Shown: positions 30,290 to 41,365 of the stretch, in pieces
Numbering within the stretch: the first letter of the stretch is position 1
Layout of the letters: each line of letters begins with the position of its first letter
Source of the DNA: Azolla caroliniana
Lineage: Eukaryota > Polypodiophyta
Length of the DNA: 64,000 bases
Reading direction: 5' to 3'
Assembly: GCA_043228905.1 (NCBI GenBank)
Contig: JBHGNT010000011.1
Coordinates: 186,001 to 250,000, forward strand
Notes under the pieces: model-generated
Seen by the model: only the letters and a program-made list of their open reading frames with translations
What the model was told of the DNA's origin: nothing
Database searches by the model: none
Position numbers and translations under genes: made by a program

Positions 30290-32000
30290 CTATTTTCCTT
30301 TTTTATCATCACATTTTTTGTGTCCTCCACTTTTTCCACTCCAAGAATTCGAATTAGATTTACCATCTGAGCTTTTTGATGGTCCAGAACATTCTGTTGA
30401 TGTTGGACTTTGCTGTCCAACCTTGCTTCCATCTCTGTGGCAGTCTTCTACATTTTCAGATTTGTCTTTGTCTTCAATCTCATTGTCTTCATCAGTCTCT
30501 GGATTCTGTTTTGGACTATACCAGCTGGCTAACTCATCAAAGATTACATCCCTACTTGTCACAATCTTCTTTGTTACAGGGTTATAGCATCGATATCCTT
30601 TTTGTTCTTCTGAATAGCCAACAAAAATACATTTTTCTGCTTTTGGATCCAAATTACTTCTTACTTCTGTAGGCACATGTACATATGCAAGGCATCCAAA
30701 CACTTTTAAGTGTTCTAAACTAGGTTTCCTTCCATAGAAACACTCTTCAAGAGTTGCTTCATGTACTCCCGATGTTATACATCTATTTAGAATATAATTT
30801 GCTGTATTTACAGCTTCTGCCCAATAGTACAATGGCATATTCTTCTCTGTCATCAAAGCCCTTGCAATGTTCACCAATGTTCTGTTTTTCCTCTCAGCAA
30901 CTCCATTTTGCTGTGGAGTATATCTACATGTGAACTGTCTTCTTATTCCCTGATTGCATAGAAAATTAGAAAATTCATTGGAGAAATACTCTCCTCCTCC
31001 ATCAGATCTTAAACATTTTATTCTTGTACCTGCCTGCTTTTCTACCATGCATTTAAACTTACGAAAACATTCAAACACTTCACTTTTCTCTTTCATGAAG
31101 TACACCCATGTTTTCCTTGAGCAATCATCAATAAAAGTTACATAAAATCTGCAGCCACCGATAGATGCATTCTTAGTTGGTCCCCATACATCCGTATGTA
31201 CCAAATCCAACAAATTTTTACTTACATGTCTTTAATGAGGGAATGGCAACCTATTTTGCTTTCCATATTGACATGCTTCACATATCTTTCCCATTTCACA
31301 ATTTTTCAGTTTTGGCAGTCCAACCACTGCATCTTTTCTCAACATATTCTTTAGGGTTTGCATACTTATGTGGCCAATCCTTTTATGCCACATTTCCACA
31401 TCTGAGACTACACTCATTCCATTTGCAAACATAGCTGAAATCTGTCTAGGCATGTCAACATCCAAAATAAACATTCTTCCTTGTCGTTTTCCTTTTGCAA
31501 TGAGCTTCCCATTCTTTTCTATATAGCATCCACTTTGCTTAAACTTTACTTGCATACCTTGCTCTACTATCTGTCCAACAGAAATCAGATTCTTAGCAAG
31601 ATTTGGAACATGCATTACATTCAATATATACTTAGTCTTTCCTTTTTCTTCCCACAATGGGATATCTCCAACATGTTCTATTTGGTGTGTACTATTATCA
31701 CCCGTCTGTACATAGCCAGGAATCTCTAGTTCTCTTAACCTTTCAAACTAGTTTGCATGTCCAGTCATATGGTTAGATGCCCCCGAGTCTACATACCATG
31801 TAAACTCTTCATTACATTTCTGTGAGCATTCAGCCACTGCTGCTATCTCATGTTGTACCACAAATGCACCATCTTTTTCGCAATCTTCACTAGTTTGGGC
31901 ATAGTTATTCTGTTGTCTCTTTCCTCTTAGCTCATCATTTTGCTTCTTGTAGCATTCAGCCTGTGTGTGGCCTGGTTTTCCACAATACCAACAACCATCA
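30290..32000 (-). pseudogene. Copia V protease and integrase
   Basis: It includes a zinc knuckle (CWYCGKPGHTQAEC, near 31990-31950), protease WYVDSGASNHMTGHAN (near 31790), GAG-pre-integrase MWHKRIGHISMQTLKNM and ICEACQYGKQNRLPFPH, and the integrase DDE core: LDLVHTDVWGPTKNASIGG, IKCLRSDGGGEYFSNEFSNF and TPQQNGVAERKNR (all three acidic residues present). In-frame stops lie near 31748 and 31233. Order and spacing are standard for Ty1/copia. Confidence 0.9.
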
Positions 32001-32004
32001 TCAT

Positions 32005-32821
32005 TTACATATGTTTGCTTACCTCTACCTTGGTTGCTCCCCCTGCCTCTGTTGTTGTTTCTTCCTCTAATGGTTTGTTGTCCTCTTCCTTGTTAACCAT
32101 TATTGTTGGTTCTTGCTGAGCCAAATCTTCCATGGCCTCTTCCTCTGCCTCTTCCGGCACTATTATATAGGGCTTGCCCCTCATTCTCAAGATTTCCTTT
32201 ATTTACTTCATCCATCTGATTCCTTTCTTCTACTACAAGCATTGAAACCAAATCTGGAAAACTTGGGATACTATCCCTTGTAAGCATAGAGGTTTTAAAG
32301 CTTTTGTATTGAGGTCCTAAGCCTCTTAAGCATATTTCTACCTTATCATCATCTTCTATCTTTACATTGATAGAAGCAAGTGATTCACATATGCTCTTTA
32401 TTTTCAAGGCATACTCATTTATTGACATCTTACCTTTTTCTAAGGTATTTAGCTCAGTCTTCAACTGTAGCTTTCTAGCTTTTGTGTTTACTGCAAACAA
32501 TTTTACCAAACTGTCTCAAGCTTCTTTTGGGAGCATAGCATCTTGTATGTGCCCAAGCATCAAATCTGAGATGCTAAGTGAGAGCCAATGCATTACCTTC
32601 CTTGCCCCTTGATTCCAGTCTTTGAATGCTTTAATCTGTGTTGCTGTGGCATTTTCTTCTGGGATCTCCAGAGCCTCTTCTAGGTCTCCTTCAATGTAAT
32701 CCCAGTATCCTTTCCCCATTAGGAAATTTGTCATCCTAAATTTCCACGCCAGGAAATTGTTTTTATCTAGTTTCTCTGTAACTATTTGGCCCGCATTCTC
32801 TGCAGCCATTATCTCTTCCAA
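32005..32821 (-). pseudogene. Copia V gag
   Basis: It starts at 32821 (MEEIMAAENAGQIVTEKLDK). It contains EKLDKNNFLAWKFRMTNFLM, YWDYIEGDLEEAL, RKLQLKTELNTLEKGKMSIN and ICLRGLGPQYKSFKTSML, then a GRGRG-rich linker. One stop near 32515 and one near 32094 interrupt it. Confidence 0.9.
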
Positions 32822-32936
32822 ACAAGGGTTTCTGCTACGATTACTTCAACAAGTAACTTTCTGATTCAGATCAGCAAACAGAGAAATACCTTTCTCAGAT
32901 CTATGCACTTTTGTACTCTTCTTTATGAGCAACTCT

Positions 32937-33436
32937 GCTCTGATACCATGTTAAGAAAACGTGAAGAAGGCACTCGGGCTCTTCTTATGTGCGCGACAGA
33001 TCGTGGTGTGCTAGATCGTTTAGTGCTCAAACACAGAAGGGAAAGGGGAAGGAGACTTACCTCTGTAGCAGCCAAAACTTCTTCTATTTCATTATATGCG
33101 GAGCTCTACTTGCTCTCGTCTGTTTCTCTCTTCTTGCTCTCACTCTCTGAGCTCTTCCTCTCTTTCCTCACTCTCTCTCTCTCAGAGTTCTACTTCCTGT
33201 ATTTCTTCTTCTTTACTTACTCTCTTACTTTCTACCTAAGTAATAAGTTACTTACGTATGCAGCTAATTAGCTGTCTGTAGCTAATTAGCTGTCAGTCGC
33301 TAAATAGTTGTCAGTCGCTAAATAGCTGTCAGTAGCTAATTAGTTGTTTCTCCTTTATGTTCACAAGTAGCTAAATAGCTACTATAGCTTATTTCCCAAT
33401 AAGCATCACATACCATGTTGAGCTTGCTTCTCAACA
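32937..33436 (-). repeat. PBS (32937-32948) and 5' LTR (32949-33436) of Copia V
   Basis: The LTR differs from its partner by a handful of substitutions, a 2-bp change in a (CT)n tract and one fewer 18-bp unit (five units, 33261-33350). Minus-strand TGGTATCAGAGC abuts it. Confidence 0.95.
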
Positions 33437-36400
33437 GACTATACCTCGAAGATCAAGGATATCTGCGACTCCCTCGCTTCCATAGAGGTGAACATCGAGG
33501 AGAGCGAGATGGTTCAGATCTGTCTCGGAGGTTTGGCGTCGAAGTTTGGAGCGTTCCGAACGGCTGTGTGTACCCAGGAGAATACGTCGTCCTTTTTCGA
33601 CTTACAGTCGATGCTCCTGGTAGAGAACCACGCGGGTGCGTCTACAAGCATGCACACCGACAGCAGAATGTTGTACACGGAGGGAGATAGGCCCCGTGGA
33701 CGTGGAGGACGAGGCGAGTCAGCACGCAATGGAGGCGGCCGACGTGATCAAGAAAGAAGGCACCGAAGTGATGCCAACAGCAATTCCGGACCCTCCGGAA
33801 ACAAAGGGAGTCGAAGCGATGAGAACCGGCAAGGGAAGTCCATCACGGAGTGCTGGTACTATGGCAAGAAAGGCCATAGGGAAAGCGAGTGCTGGAAGAA
33901 GTGCGCCGATTCGGAGAGAACTGGTTCCGGGAACGGCTCCAGACATACCGACAAGGGAAATCGGCAGCGATCGCACTACGCCGAAGACTCCGGGAGAGCC
34001 GGAGAAGGGACCGCCTTCGTGACGAGACACGAAGCAAACTCAATGAAGCAGACCACCCCGAGATCGGACGAGGTGTGGTACGTAGACTCCGGCGCGTCAA
34101 ACCACATGACGAGCCATAAGGAGTGGTTCTCGTACCTTGAAAAGTCGATACAACTTGGAGTAGTCGCAACAGGAGACGACACTCCGCATCTGATCGCGAA
34201 TGTCGGAGAGGTTCCCCTTAGCCATGTCGGGCAGAAAGGGAAACTCATGAACGTGTTGCACGTTCCGACAATCACGAAAAACTTGGTCTCGGTCGGACAG
34301 ATCGTCGACCAAGGGATGGAGGTTCGGTTTACACACCTCGGGTGCTTCATTCAGGAAGAAGGTCGTGTGATTGTGCAAGGGCGCAGAGATGGGAGGATGT
34401 TCATCCTTGACTCCACTGACGGCGGCACCGCAATGTTCGCGAAAGGACAAAAGACCGAGTCGGACATCGACTTGTGGCACAAGCGGATAGGCCACGTCAA
34501 CCACCAACGGCTTCAAGATCTGCAATCGAAACAGGTAGTGTTTGGATTGCCCAAATTTAGTGGCCGAAAGGCACAAATTTGTGAAGCCTACCAGCTCGGG
34601 AAGCAACACCGACTTCCTTTCCCCAACGAGCGAAACCGGAGCCGGAACAAGCTCGACCTTATACACTCCGATGTATGGGGGCCGGCACAAAACGTTAGTC
34701 TTGGCGGGAGCCGATATTTCGTCTCCTTCATCGACGACCACACGCGGCACACGTGGATCTACCTCATTGAGAGGAAGAGCGAAGTCTTCGACTGTTTCCG
34801 AGACCTCAAAGGGTTCGTGGAAGCCGAAACGGGACAAAAGATCAAGTGCTTGCGGTCGGATGGCGGGAAAGAGTACTTTTCCGGTCAATTCAACGGTTAT
34901 CTACAACAAATGGGAATTCGGCGCGAATTCAGTTGTAGATACACGTCAGAGCAGAACGGCGTGGCCGAGAGAAAGAATCGGTCGATTGTGGAAGCGGCAA
35001 GGGCGATGCTGGAGGAGAAGAGCTTGCCCAAGTTCTACTGGGTCGAGGTGGTAAGGACCGCGGTATACATCCAGAACCGGATCGGAGACAAAGTGTCAGC
35101 GCACGAGCTATATTTCGGAACGAAGCCGAACTTGCGACACTTGAGGGTGTTCGGTAGCATTACGTATGTGCATGTACCGAAGGAGAAAAGGAGGAAGCTG
35201 GACGTAAAGGCCGAGAAATGCATCTTGGTCGGTTACTCGGACGAGCAGAAGGGTTATAAGTGCTATAACCCTCGCACCAAACAAGCGCGTGTCAGCCGCG
35301 ACGTGGTGTTTGACGAGTCCGCGTCCTGGTACCTGCCCCCGACTACGAACCTAGACTCCAATCCGAGTTCTGACGATGAGGTCAGCGAGGCCGAGATGCC
35401 TCCGAATGAGCCCGAAATCGAGACCCGCGAAGAGAGTCTGATTTCACTCCGGTTAAGTGGACCGATTGGACGAGTGAGTCGGTACGACCAGTCCGATGAA
35501 GAGCCGGCGAGTAGTGGAGACTCGGCCGTGCATTCCCCGCGCATGAAGCCGAGGAGACGGCTTACGCGCAAAGAGAAAGGGAAGAAGGTGTCGGATTCCG
35601 GCACGGAAAGGAACGAGTCAGACCGACGCGAGTCCGACTCCGAGGGAACCGGTGACAGGTCTTTAAAGATGAAGACCGCGTCGATCGAGAAGGCCTCGAC
35701 ATCGGTTAATGTGACATTACGCCGATCTACCCGCCAGAAGAATCCTGTTTTGCGGTTCGGATACAACGAGTACATGGCGCATCATTATGCGTACATGACC
35801 TGTGTAGCGGAAGTGCGTGAGCCGGAGATCTACGCAAAAGCGGCGAAGGACACGAATTGGCGCGTCGCGATGGAGGAAGAGATGCATGCATTGGCGGAGA
35901 ACGAGACCTGGGACCTGGTTGACGCACCGAAGGGTGTGAAGCCGATCGGGTGTAGATGGGTGTACAAAGTCAAGTACAACACCGATGGCTCGTTCAACCG
36001 GTACACGGCTCGGCTAATGGCAAAGGGCTACGCGCAGAAACACGGCATCGACTACGATGAGACGTTTGCGCCGGTCGCGAAAATGACGATCGTCCGTGTT
36101 TTGCTCGCAGTAGCGCGGCCAAGGGGTGGCACCTGTAAAGAATGCGTTCCTGCAAGGTGACCTTGAGGAACAGGTGTACATGGTACAGCCCCCCGGATTT
36201 CACTCTGGAACGAACTCCTCGGCAATATGCCGACTGAAGAAGTCCCTTTACAGACTGAAGCAAGCCCTGCGTGCCTGGAACGCGAAGATCACGCAACAAC
36301 TGCGTCGGTTGGGCTTCGTCACGTCAAAATCAGACTCTTCCCTGTTCATTCGGAAAGGTCGACTCGGACCGGTTAGTATTTTACTGTATGTTGATGACTT

Positions 36401-37079
36401 GGTCATCATCGGCGCCGACCTAGGTGAAATCAACCGCGTGAAGCTCTAGCTTGCAGCATCGTTCGACATGAAGGATCTGGGGGACCTTCATTACATCCTC
36501 AGGATCGAAGTGATCTGTACCCCCGAAGGCATATTGATCAGCCAACGTCATTACGTGCTGAGTATGCTCTTCAAACTCGGGATGGCTGACTGTAAGTCCA
36601 TCTCGACTCCTCTGGACAGAACCGTCAAGCTTCGTCCCGATACAGGAAAGGTATGCGACCCGACGAGGTTCCGACAAATTGTCGGTAGCCTCATATACTT
36701 GACCATCACCCGACCCGACCTCAGTTATCCGGTCGGAGTGATCAGTCAGTTCATGGCGCGACCTACCGAGGAGCACCTTCAGTGTGCGCAACGCGTACTT
36801 CGGTACGTAAGCGGCACTAAGGACCGCGGACTGCTATAACGGACCGGTGCAGCCGCGCAGTTAGTCGGCTACACCAATGTTGATTGGGCTGGCAACGCCG
36901 CCGATCGCTGATCCACGTCCGGATACGCGTTCTCCCTCGGGAGTGCCGCGATCGCGTGGAGCAGTAAGAAGCAGCCGACAGTTGCATTATCGAGCACCGA
37001 AGCTGAGTACCGAGGAGCGGCTGTCGCGACATGCGAAGCCATATGGTTGAAGCGGCTTCTTAAGGACCTGCAATAGGAG
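33437..37079 (+). pseudogene. GEC2 gag end, protease, integrase, RT and first part of RNase H
   Basis: One open run from 33488 to 36160 holds the gag C-terminus, a knuckle CWYYGKKGHRESEC (second Cys replaced by Tyr), protease WYVDSGASNHMTS, DLWHKRIGHVNHQRL, integrase LDLIHSDVWGPAQNVSLGG, IKCLRSDGGKEYFSGQF and SEQNGVAERKNRSIVE (DDE intact), then RT to MTIVRVLLAVA. A frameshift near 36118 leads to NAFLQGDLEEQVYM and ILLYVDDLVIIGAD. A stop is at about 36448, RT continues to 36839, and RNase H starts after a stop there, with lesions in the block SDADWAG-equivalent near 36880-36912. Confidence 0.9.
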
Positions 37080-37871
37080 GTGTCAAATCCGACGACGATC
37101 TACTACGACAACCTCAGCAGCATCGAGCTCGCGAAAAACCCCGTCTTCCACGCACGGACCAAGCACATTGAGGTGCACTACCATTTCGTCCGTGAGCATG
37201 TCCTTTCCGGTGAAGTCGAACTTCAGTACGTTCCGACGGATCGGCAGGCTGCCGACATCTTCACCAAGCCTCTTGGTCTGGACAAGTTGCGGCAATTCTC
37301 AGGTGCGCTCGGGTTGTGTCACCTTGACGTGGCGAACTTGAGGGGGAGAACAGTCCCGAACGACCAAGCAAGGCAGCAGGAAAGGAGCGGACACCGCGAC
37401 ACTGAGTCGGTTGACGACTTTGACATCGGATCGGCTGAAGAAGCCGAGGGCAGACCCACGGAAAAGTCCGAAAGCGGACAGAAGGGGAGCAGCCGAAGGA
37501 GAGAGCCGATGCCAACTATGCATGGGGAAGATAACGCCATCGAGGGCAAGAAGACCGAAGACGAATTGGAGACAGCCAACTCGGACGAGAGCGAAGACCG
37601 ATCGGAGGTAGCCGAGTCGGTTCGGATGTTTGATTCAGACACACTGAATCAACAGAGGCCCAAGCGGAAGAAAAGGCAGCAGGAGAGGCGTCAACACCGC
37701 AACAGTAGAAGAGCTAAGGGCCGCATGAGCAGACAAGCCGACCGGAAGGGTCGAAGCGCGCGGAGTCGAACAGGTCGAGGAGCGCGAGCAAGGCGTGAAG
37801 CCAGGAGGAACCAGAGCTATGAGCCCGAGGATCCCGAAGAGCCTGAAGTTGAGCTTGAGGGGGAGTGTTGA
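37080..37871 (+). CDS. GEC2: end of RNase H plus acidic/arginine-rich C-terminal extension
   Basis: Codons from 37080 give the RNase H end (IYYDNLSSIELAKNPVF, HIEVHYHFVREHVLSGEVEL, AADIFTKPLGLDKLRQFSG). The same frame then continues about 160 residues. An acidic part (SVDDFDIGSAEEAEG, KTEDELETANSDESEDRSE) is followed by a basic part (RPKRKKRQQERRQHRN, RQADRKGRSARSRTGRGARA) and the end VELEGEC. It reads through the polypurine tract and stops at TGA, bases 4-6 of the 3' LTR. GEC1 has the same layout with many conserved residues. No known domain is recognised. A role in nucleic-acid binding or nuclear import is a guess. Confidence 0.8.
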   Translation: MSNPTTIYYDNLSSIELAKNPVFHARTKHIEVHYHFVREHVLSGEVELQYVPTDRQAADIFTKPLGLDKLRQFSGALGLCHLDVANLRGRTVPNDQARQQERSGHRDTESVDDFDIGSAEEAEGRPTEKSESGQKGSSRRREPMPTMHGEDNAIEGKKTEDELETANSDESEDRSEVAESVRMFDSDTLNQQRPKRKKRQQERRQHRNSRRAKGRMSRQADRKGRSARSRTGRGARARREARRNQSYEPEDPEEPEVELEGEC

Positions 37872-38251
37872 GAGACAAGCTCAACATCGGCCGGTTCGGC
37901 TGAAGAAGCCGAGGACCGGATCGGTTGGGACCAATCGGCTAGGCCGAGTGCGTAAACCGGGAGGTCATTAGGAAAGATATTCCATGAGGAATATATTTGG
38001 GAGTTAGTGTAGGAGCTCTTGATGAGCATTGAAGTACTGTCAGTACTTCGGTCAGTCCTTCTAGAACTTGTATAAAAGTGCTCAATGAGCACGTCTTATG
38101 TACAGATTGAGTATTATTGTTGAATATAGTTTTTTGTGTTTCTCTCTCTGTCTCTCCCGCGTATACTGCGTAAGCCCAAGCTCTCCATTAAACCTGAGTT
38201 TCCTCTCTTATGTTCGGTCTTCATACTTGCTTCCGCACGTTTCTTTCTACA
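37866..38251 (+). repeat. 3' LTR of GEC2
   Basis: It matches 27106-27491 with about eight single-base differences (roughly 2%). It is preceded by the polypurine tract GAGGGGGAG and followed by target duplicate CGAAC. Confidence 0.95.
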
Positions 38252-39234
38252 CGAACAACCTTCAGAGTCAGTCGACACCCTGACGACGTCGTGAGGCAGA
38301 CATTTCTGATTCAAGCTATCTTGCACTCCCCACTATCACCCATCTTTACATAACTCTCTCGACGGAGTTATGTGGAAGGATGCACCGAAGTCGATCACCC
38401 AAGTGCATTCTTCGCTTGCAAGATTTGCATTTGTTTGTTCACAAATGAACAAGAGTTCATCATTACCAATAGTTCCTTTTTAAGGTGTTGGCAGTCAAGT
38501 TTTTGGAAATGTCCAGGCTTTCCACAATAAAAGCATACGAGCTTTCCTCTGGACTTCAACCTGGCTTGAGACTTTTCTCTCCTTGGTGGACTCCTTTGCC
38601 GATTCCTTCCTCTGGCGATATGTTGAGTCAAATTTGACTCCGACTGGACTAGGACACCCTTGTCCTTCCTTCTCGCTTCCTCATTCAGGATGCTTGTCTT
38701 CACCGCTTGTAAAGACAAGTTCTCTTCTTGACAAGAGGTGCCGAGAGTAACCACTAGGTTCTCCAAACTATCCGGTAGTGTGCACATCAACAGCATGGCC
38801 TGCATAGCATCATCAAGAGGAAACTTGGTTGGAGCAAGTTGATTTACGTACCCCATGAATGTGCTCATGCGTTCGATGATGCTCACACCGTCTCTGTATT
38901 TCAGTCGTACGATCTTTCTCATCAATGAGGTTTTATTGACGGCGTTCTTCCTCTCATATAGACATGACAGCTTTTGCCACATCTCCTAAGCATTTGTGTC
39001 GTTCGCCACATGCTGAAGGACACTTACATCGACCCACTGTCAGATGGTGGCCACTACCTTTCTGTTAAGAAGTTTCCATTCCGACTCTAATACCCTTGTG
39101 GGTAATTCTGATGTGTTGATCGGTTCATACAGGTCTTTAACTATGAGAAGGTCCTACATCTTTATCTTCCAGTCTGCATAGTTTTGAGAGTTTAGAACTA
39201 TCATTCCTGGGAAGCCACTCACACCTCCTTCCAT
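38252..39234 (-). pseudogene. Copia Z gag and protease start
   Basis: Minus strand from ATG at 39234: SGFPGMIVLNSQNYADWKIK, LSCLYERKNAVNKTSLMRKI, MGYVNQLAPTKFPLDDAMQA, LSLQAVKTSILNEEARRKD, knuckle CFYCGKPGHFQKLDC (one extra residue before the last Cys). Several stops occur near 39000-39160. It continues past 38395 into the protease region, then meets GEC2 at 38251. Close to the gag of Copia S. Confidence 0.85.
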
Positions 39235-39247
39235 GCTTGCACCTCAA

Positions 39248-39802
39248 GCTCTGATACCAGTTTGTTGAGAAAGGAATCGTCAATCCACAAGAAAAGGAAT
39301 ATGTTGAAATACACAACGCAGGGATACAGAAAACAGTGTACACAGATTTAACGTGGAAAAACCCTAAAGCGAGAGAAAACCCACGGAGAAAGGAGCTTCA
39401 CTATAGAGTGGATATACAACTACGAGATCAGAATACAACACTCTCTCCACAGAGTGTAAACAACCTCACAGGGCTCTTGGCGTATGTTGTTTCTAAACAC
39501 ATTTATGGCGCCACTCACTCACTCACACTCGCACACACTCTCTTCTCAATAGAACTACACTATAGAGGCTCACACATCCACATACACACATGTTCCATTT
39601 GCCCTGGGTGTATTTATACTAATACACAAAATGGGCTATTTATAATCATGGCCATTATTATCCAAGAATAGTACTCTTACTAATCAACCGACTCATTCAT
39701 CGACTGTCGGGTCGGTCCGACTAGTCGACCTGGTCATCGACCATCCGATTGGCCCAGCTAGCCGATCGTGTCTTCAACCTCGATCAACTCTCTCTGAGTC
39801 GA
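39248..39802 (-). repeat. PBS (39248-39259) and right (5') LTR (39263-39802) of Copia Z
   Basis: Minus-strand TGGTATCAGAGC lies three bases from TGTTGAGAAAGG (plus strand). The LTR aligns with 23386-23960. It is cut short at 39802 where another LTR-like block begins. Confidence 0.8.
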
Positions 39803-40160
39803 TGTTACCCCTAAGAATATACGAGGAGGCATAAGGGTATGTGTAATGATGTGATTGATGTGTATGTATGATATGAATGACTGTGTGAGGATGAAATGTA
39901 TACGTGTATGAACACATGCACATTTGTGTGCATGTGTACAAAGGTGAGAAAGTGGGTAAGTAATGTAACTCCCGACTTGTCTCATTCTTTATTTGTAACA
40001 GTTACCTCTTGTACTATATAAACCCCACCCATGGGGCATAATGAAGGATATCTTTTTCCCCTCTCATTTTGTATTTTCACTCTCTCCTCTCTCTCTCTAT
40101 TGTAACCCCCTCGAGAAGGGGCTAAAGCCATTCTAGGCTTCACCCCCCACCCTAACAACA
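39803..40160 (+). repeat. Solo-LTR-like block
   Basis: It begins TGTTACCCCTAAG and ends CCCTAACAACA. A TATA box CTATATAAACCC is at about 40014-40025, followed by a pyrimidine-rich leader. No 5-bp duplication is visible (GTCGA against CTTTT), so it may be one end of a deleted element. Confidence 0.5.
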
Positions 40161-41365
40161 CTTTTGGCATGCCTAAACGACCGACCTCCCTTGAGAAGAG
40201 TCACTTTCTCCCTCCCTCACTCTCCCGCTCCATCACTAATACCTAATTAATCCCTCATTCTCTCCCTCTTTGCGTGTCTATCTGTATCTGTGTTGGAGAG
40301 TGTCTATTTGTATCTGTAACTAGTCAGAACAAACCTTAGTTCAACACGGCCAGTACGTATGCGGCCGACATTGAGAATAAGGAACAATTCTTTGAAACGG
40401 ATGGGACGGTTGTCGCTGACGGAACTGTTGGCCCTCTAAATTTCCGTACTACATAGTGTTGATACTAGAATCAACAAAATCAGTCGGACTAACGAGAAGT
40501 ATCCTCATCGATTTCTCAATGTTTCACTTACGTAACCTTCTAGCCGAGGTCAATTTTGTCACTAAGATTGTTGTTCTAGCTAGGCCTTCTTGCTCTCTAG
40601 AGCCAAGTGAAACGCAGTGATCATTGGAATGCAAGGCCATGAACATGATGTAAGGGAAGGCCTAATCTATCTCGAACCAAAGGTTGGTTCTCTGAGCTGC
40701 AAGTACCTACCCGCATAATTTCCTTTAAGAGACCCTATTGCATGACTAGGTCATTCCTTAACAGTGTGTGGAAACAATTTTAATAACATTATGGGGTGTA
40801 CCTCCCCCTTATTTTATTTATTCTCACATGAATCGAGTTCTCTTGCCCGAGAAGACGTCAAAATCTCCACCGTCTAAGAAACGTAGGGCTGGCAAGCAAG
40901 AAGGGGAGGAATAGATGTAGCCGGGAACAAAAAAGCAAGAGAGGATAGAAGATAAAAAGGGAGATATTTTAGAGAGAGCGAGATTGAAAGGAATGGGAGA
41001 AAATCGAAAAGAATGGACACATGAGAAACATCCCCTCGTCAATCATGCCTTAGATTTGTAAGGTCAGCCTATGCTAAGTTTGATCATAGGATACCTCTCA
41101 GTGGTCATGAACACATGAGAAACATCCCATCTTCGATCATGCCGTAGATTTGTATGGTCAGCCTATGCTAACAACAAGATTGGGGACACCTAATGGTAAT
41201 CTATATGAATACCCTGAGAAGGGTTAACCCACCAAATGAATGGTGTCCAAACCCAGATATAGAACAACACTCTAAGCAAGGTTTAGATGGATGTAACATT
41301 AAATAAACAGCAGGATATGATTTGGCATATGCAGGTACAATTGTTCACAATTGTTTTTATCTTAC
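40161..41365. other. Non-coding interval with a direct repeat
   Basis: I find no supported coding region. A 61-bp unit (ACACATGAGAAACATCCC...GTCAGCCTATGCTAA) occurs at 41017-41077 and 41111-41171 with about six differences. The missing 3' exons of the LESV-like gene would be expected here but are not recognisable. Confidence 0.5.

Larger units (their letters stand above)
27938..33436 (-). mobile_element. Copia V, inserted in GEC2 gag
   Basis: Target duplication GACTA is at 27933-27937 and 33437-33441. LTRs are 27938-28441 (504 bp) and 32949-33436 (488 bp). PBS (minus TGGTATCAGAGC) is at 32937-32948 and the polypurine tract GAGGGGGAG at 28442-28450. One long frame on the minus strand holds gag to RNase H with about five in-frame stops. 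It is the youngest layer of this four-deep stack. Confidence 0.95.
27106..38251 (+). mobile_element. Copia GEC2, inserted in Z, itself interrupted by V
   Basis: Target duplication CGAAC is at 27101-27105 and 38252-38256. LTRs are 27106-27491 and 37866-38251, 386 bp each with roughly eight differences. Without V the element is about 5.6 kb. It carries PBS, gag, protease, integrase, RT, RNase H and an unusual C-terminal extension, with only a few lesions. Confidence 0.95.

Noticed and set aside
34097-34888. 263-codon minus-strand open frame over GEC2 integrase
   Set aside because: Shadow of the real plus-strand gag-pol frame in GC-rich sequence.
37330-37871. Envelope-like protein for the GEC extension
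   Set aside because: No signal peptide, transmembrane segment or coiled coil is seen; the sequence is acidic then arginine-rich.
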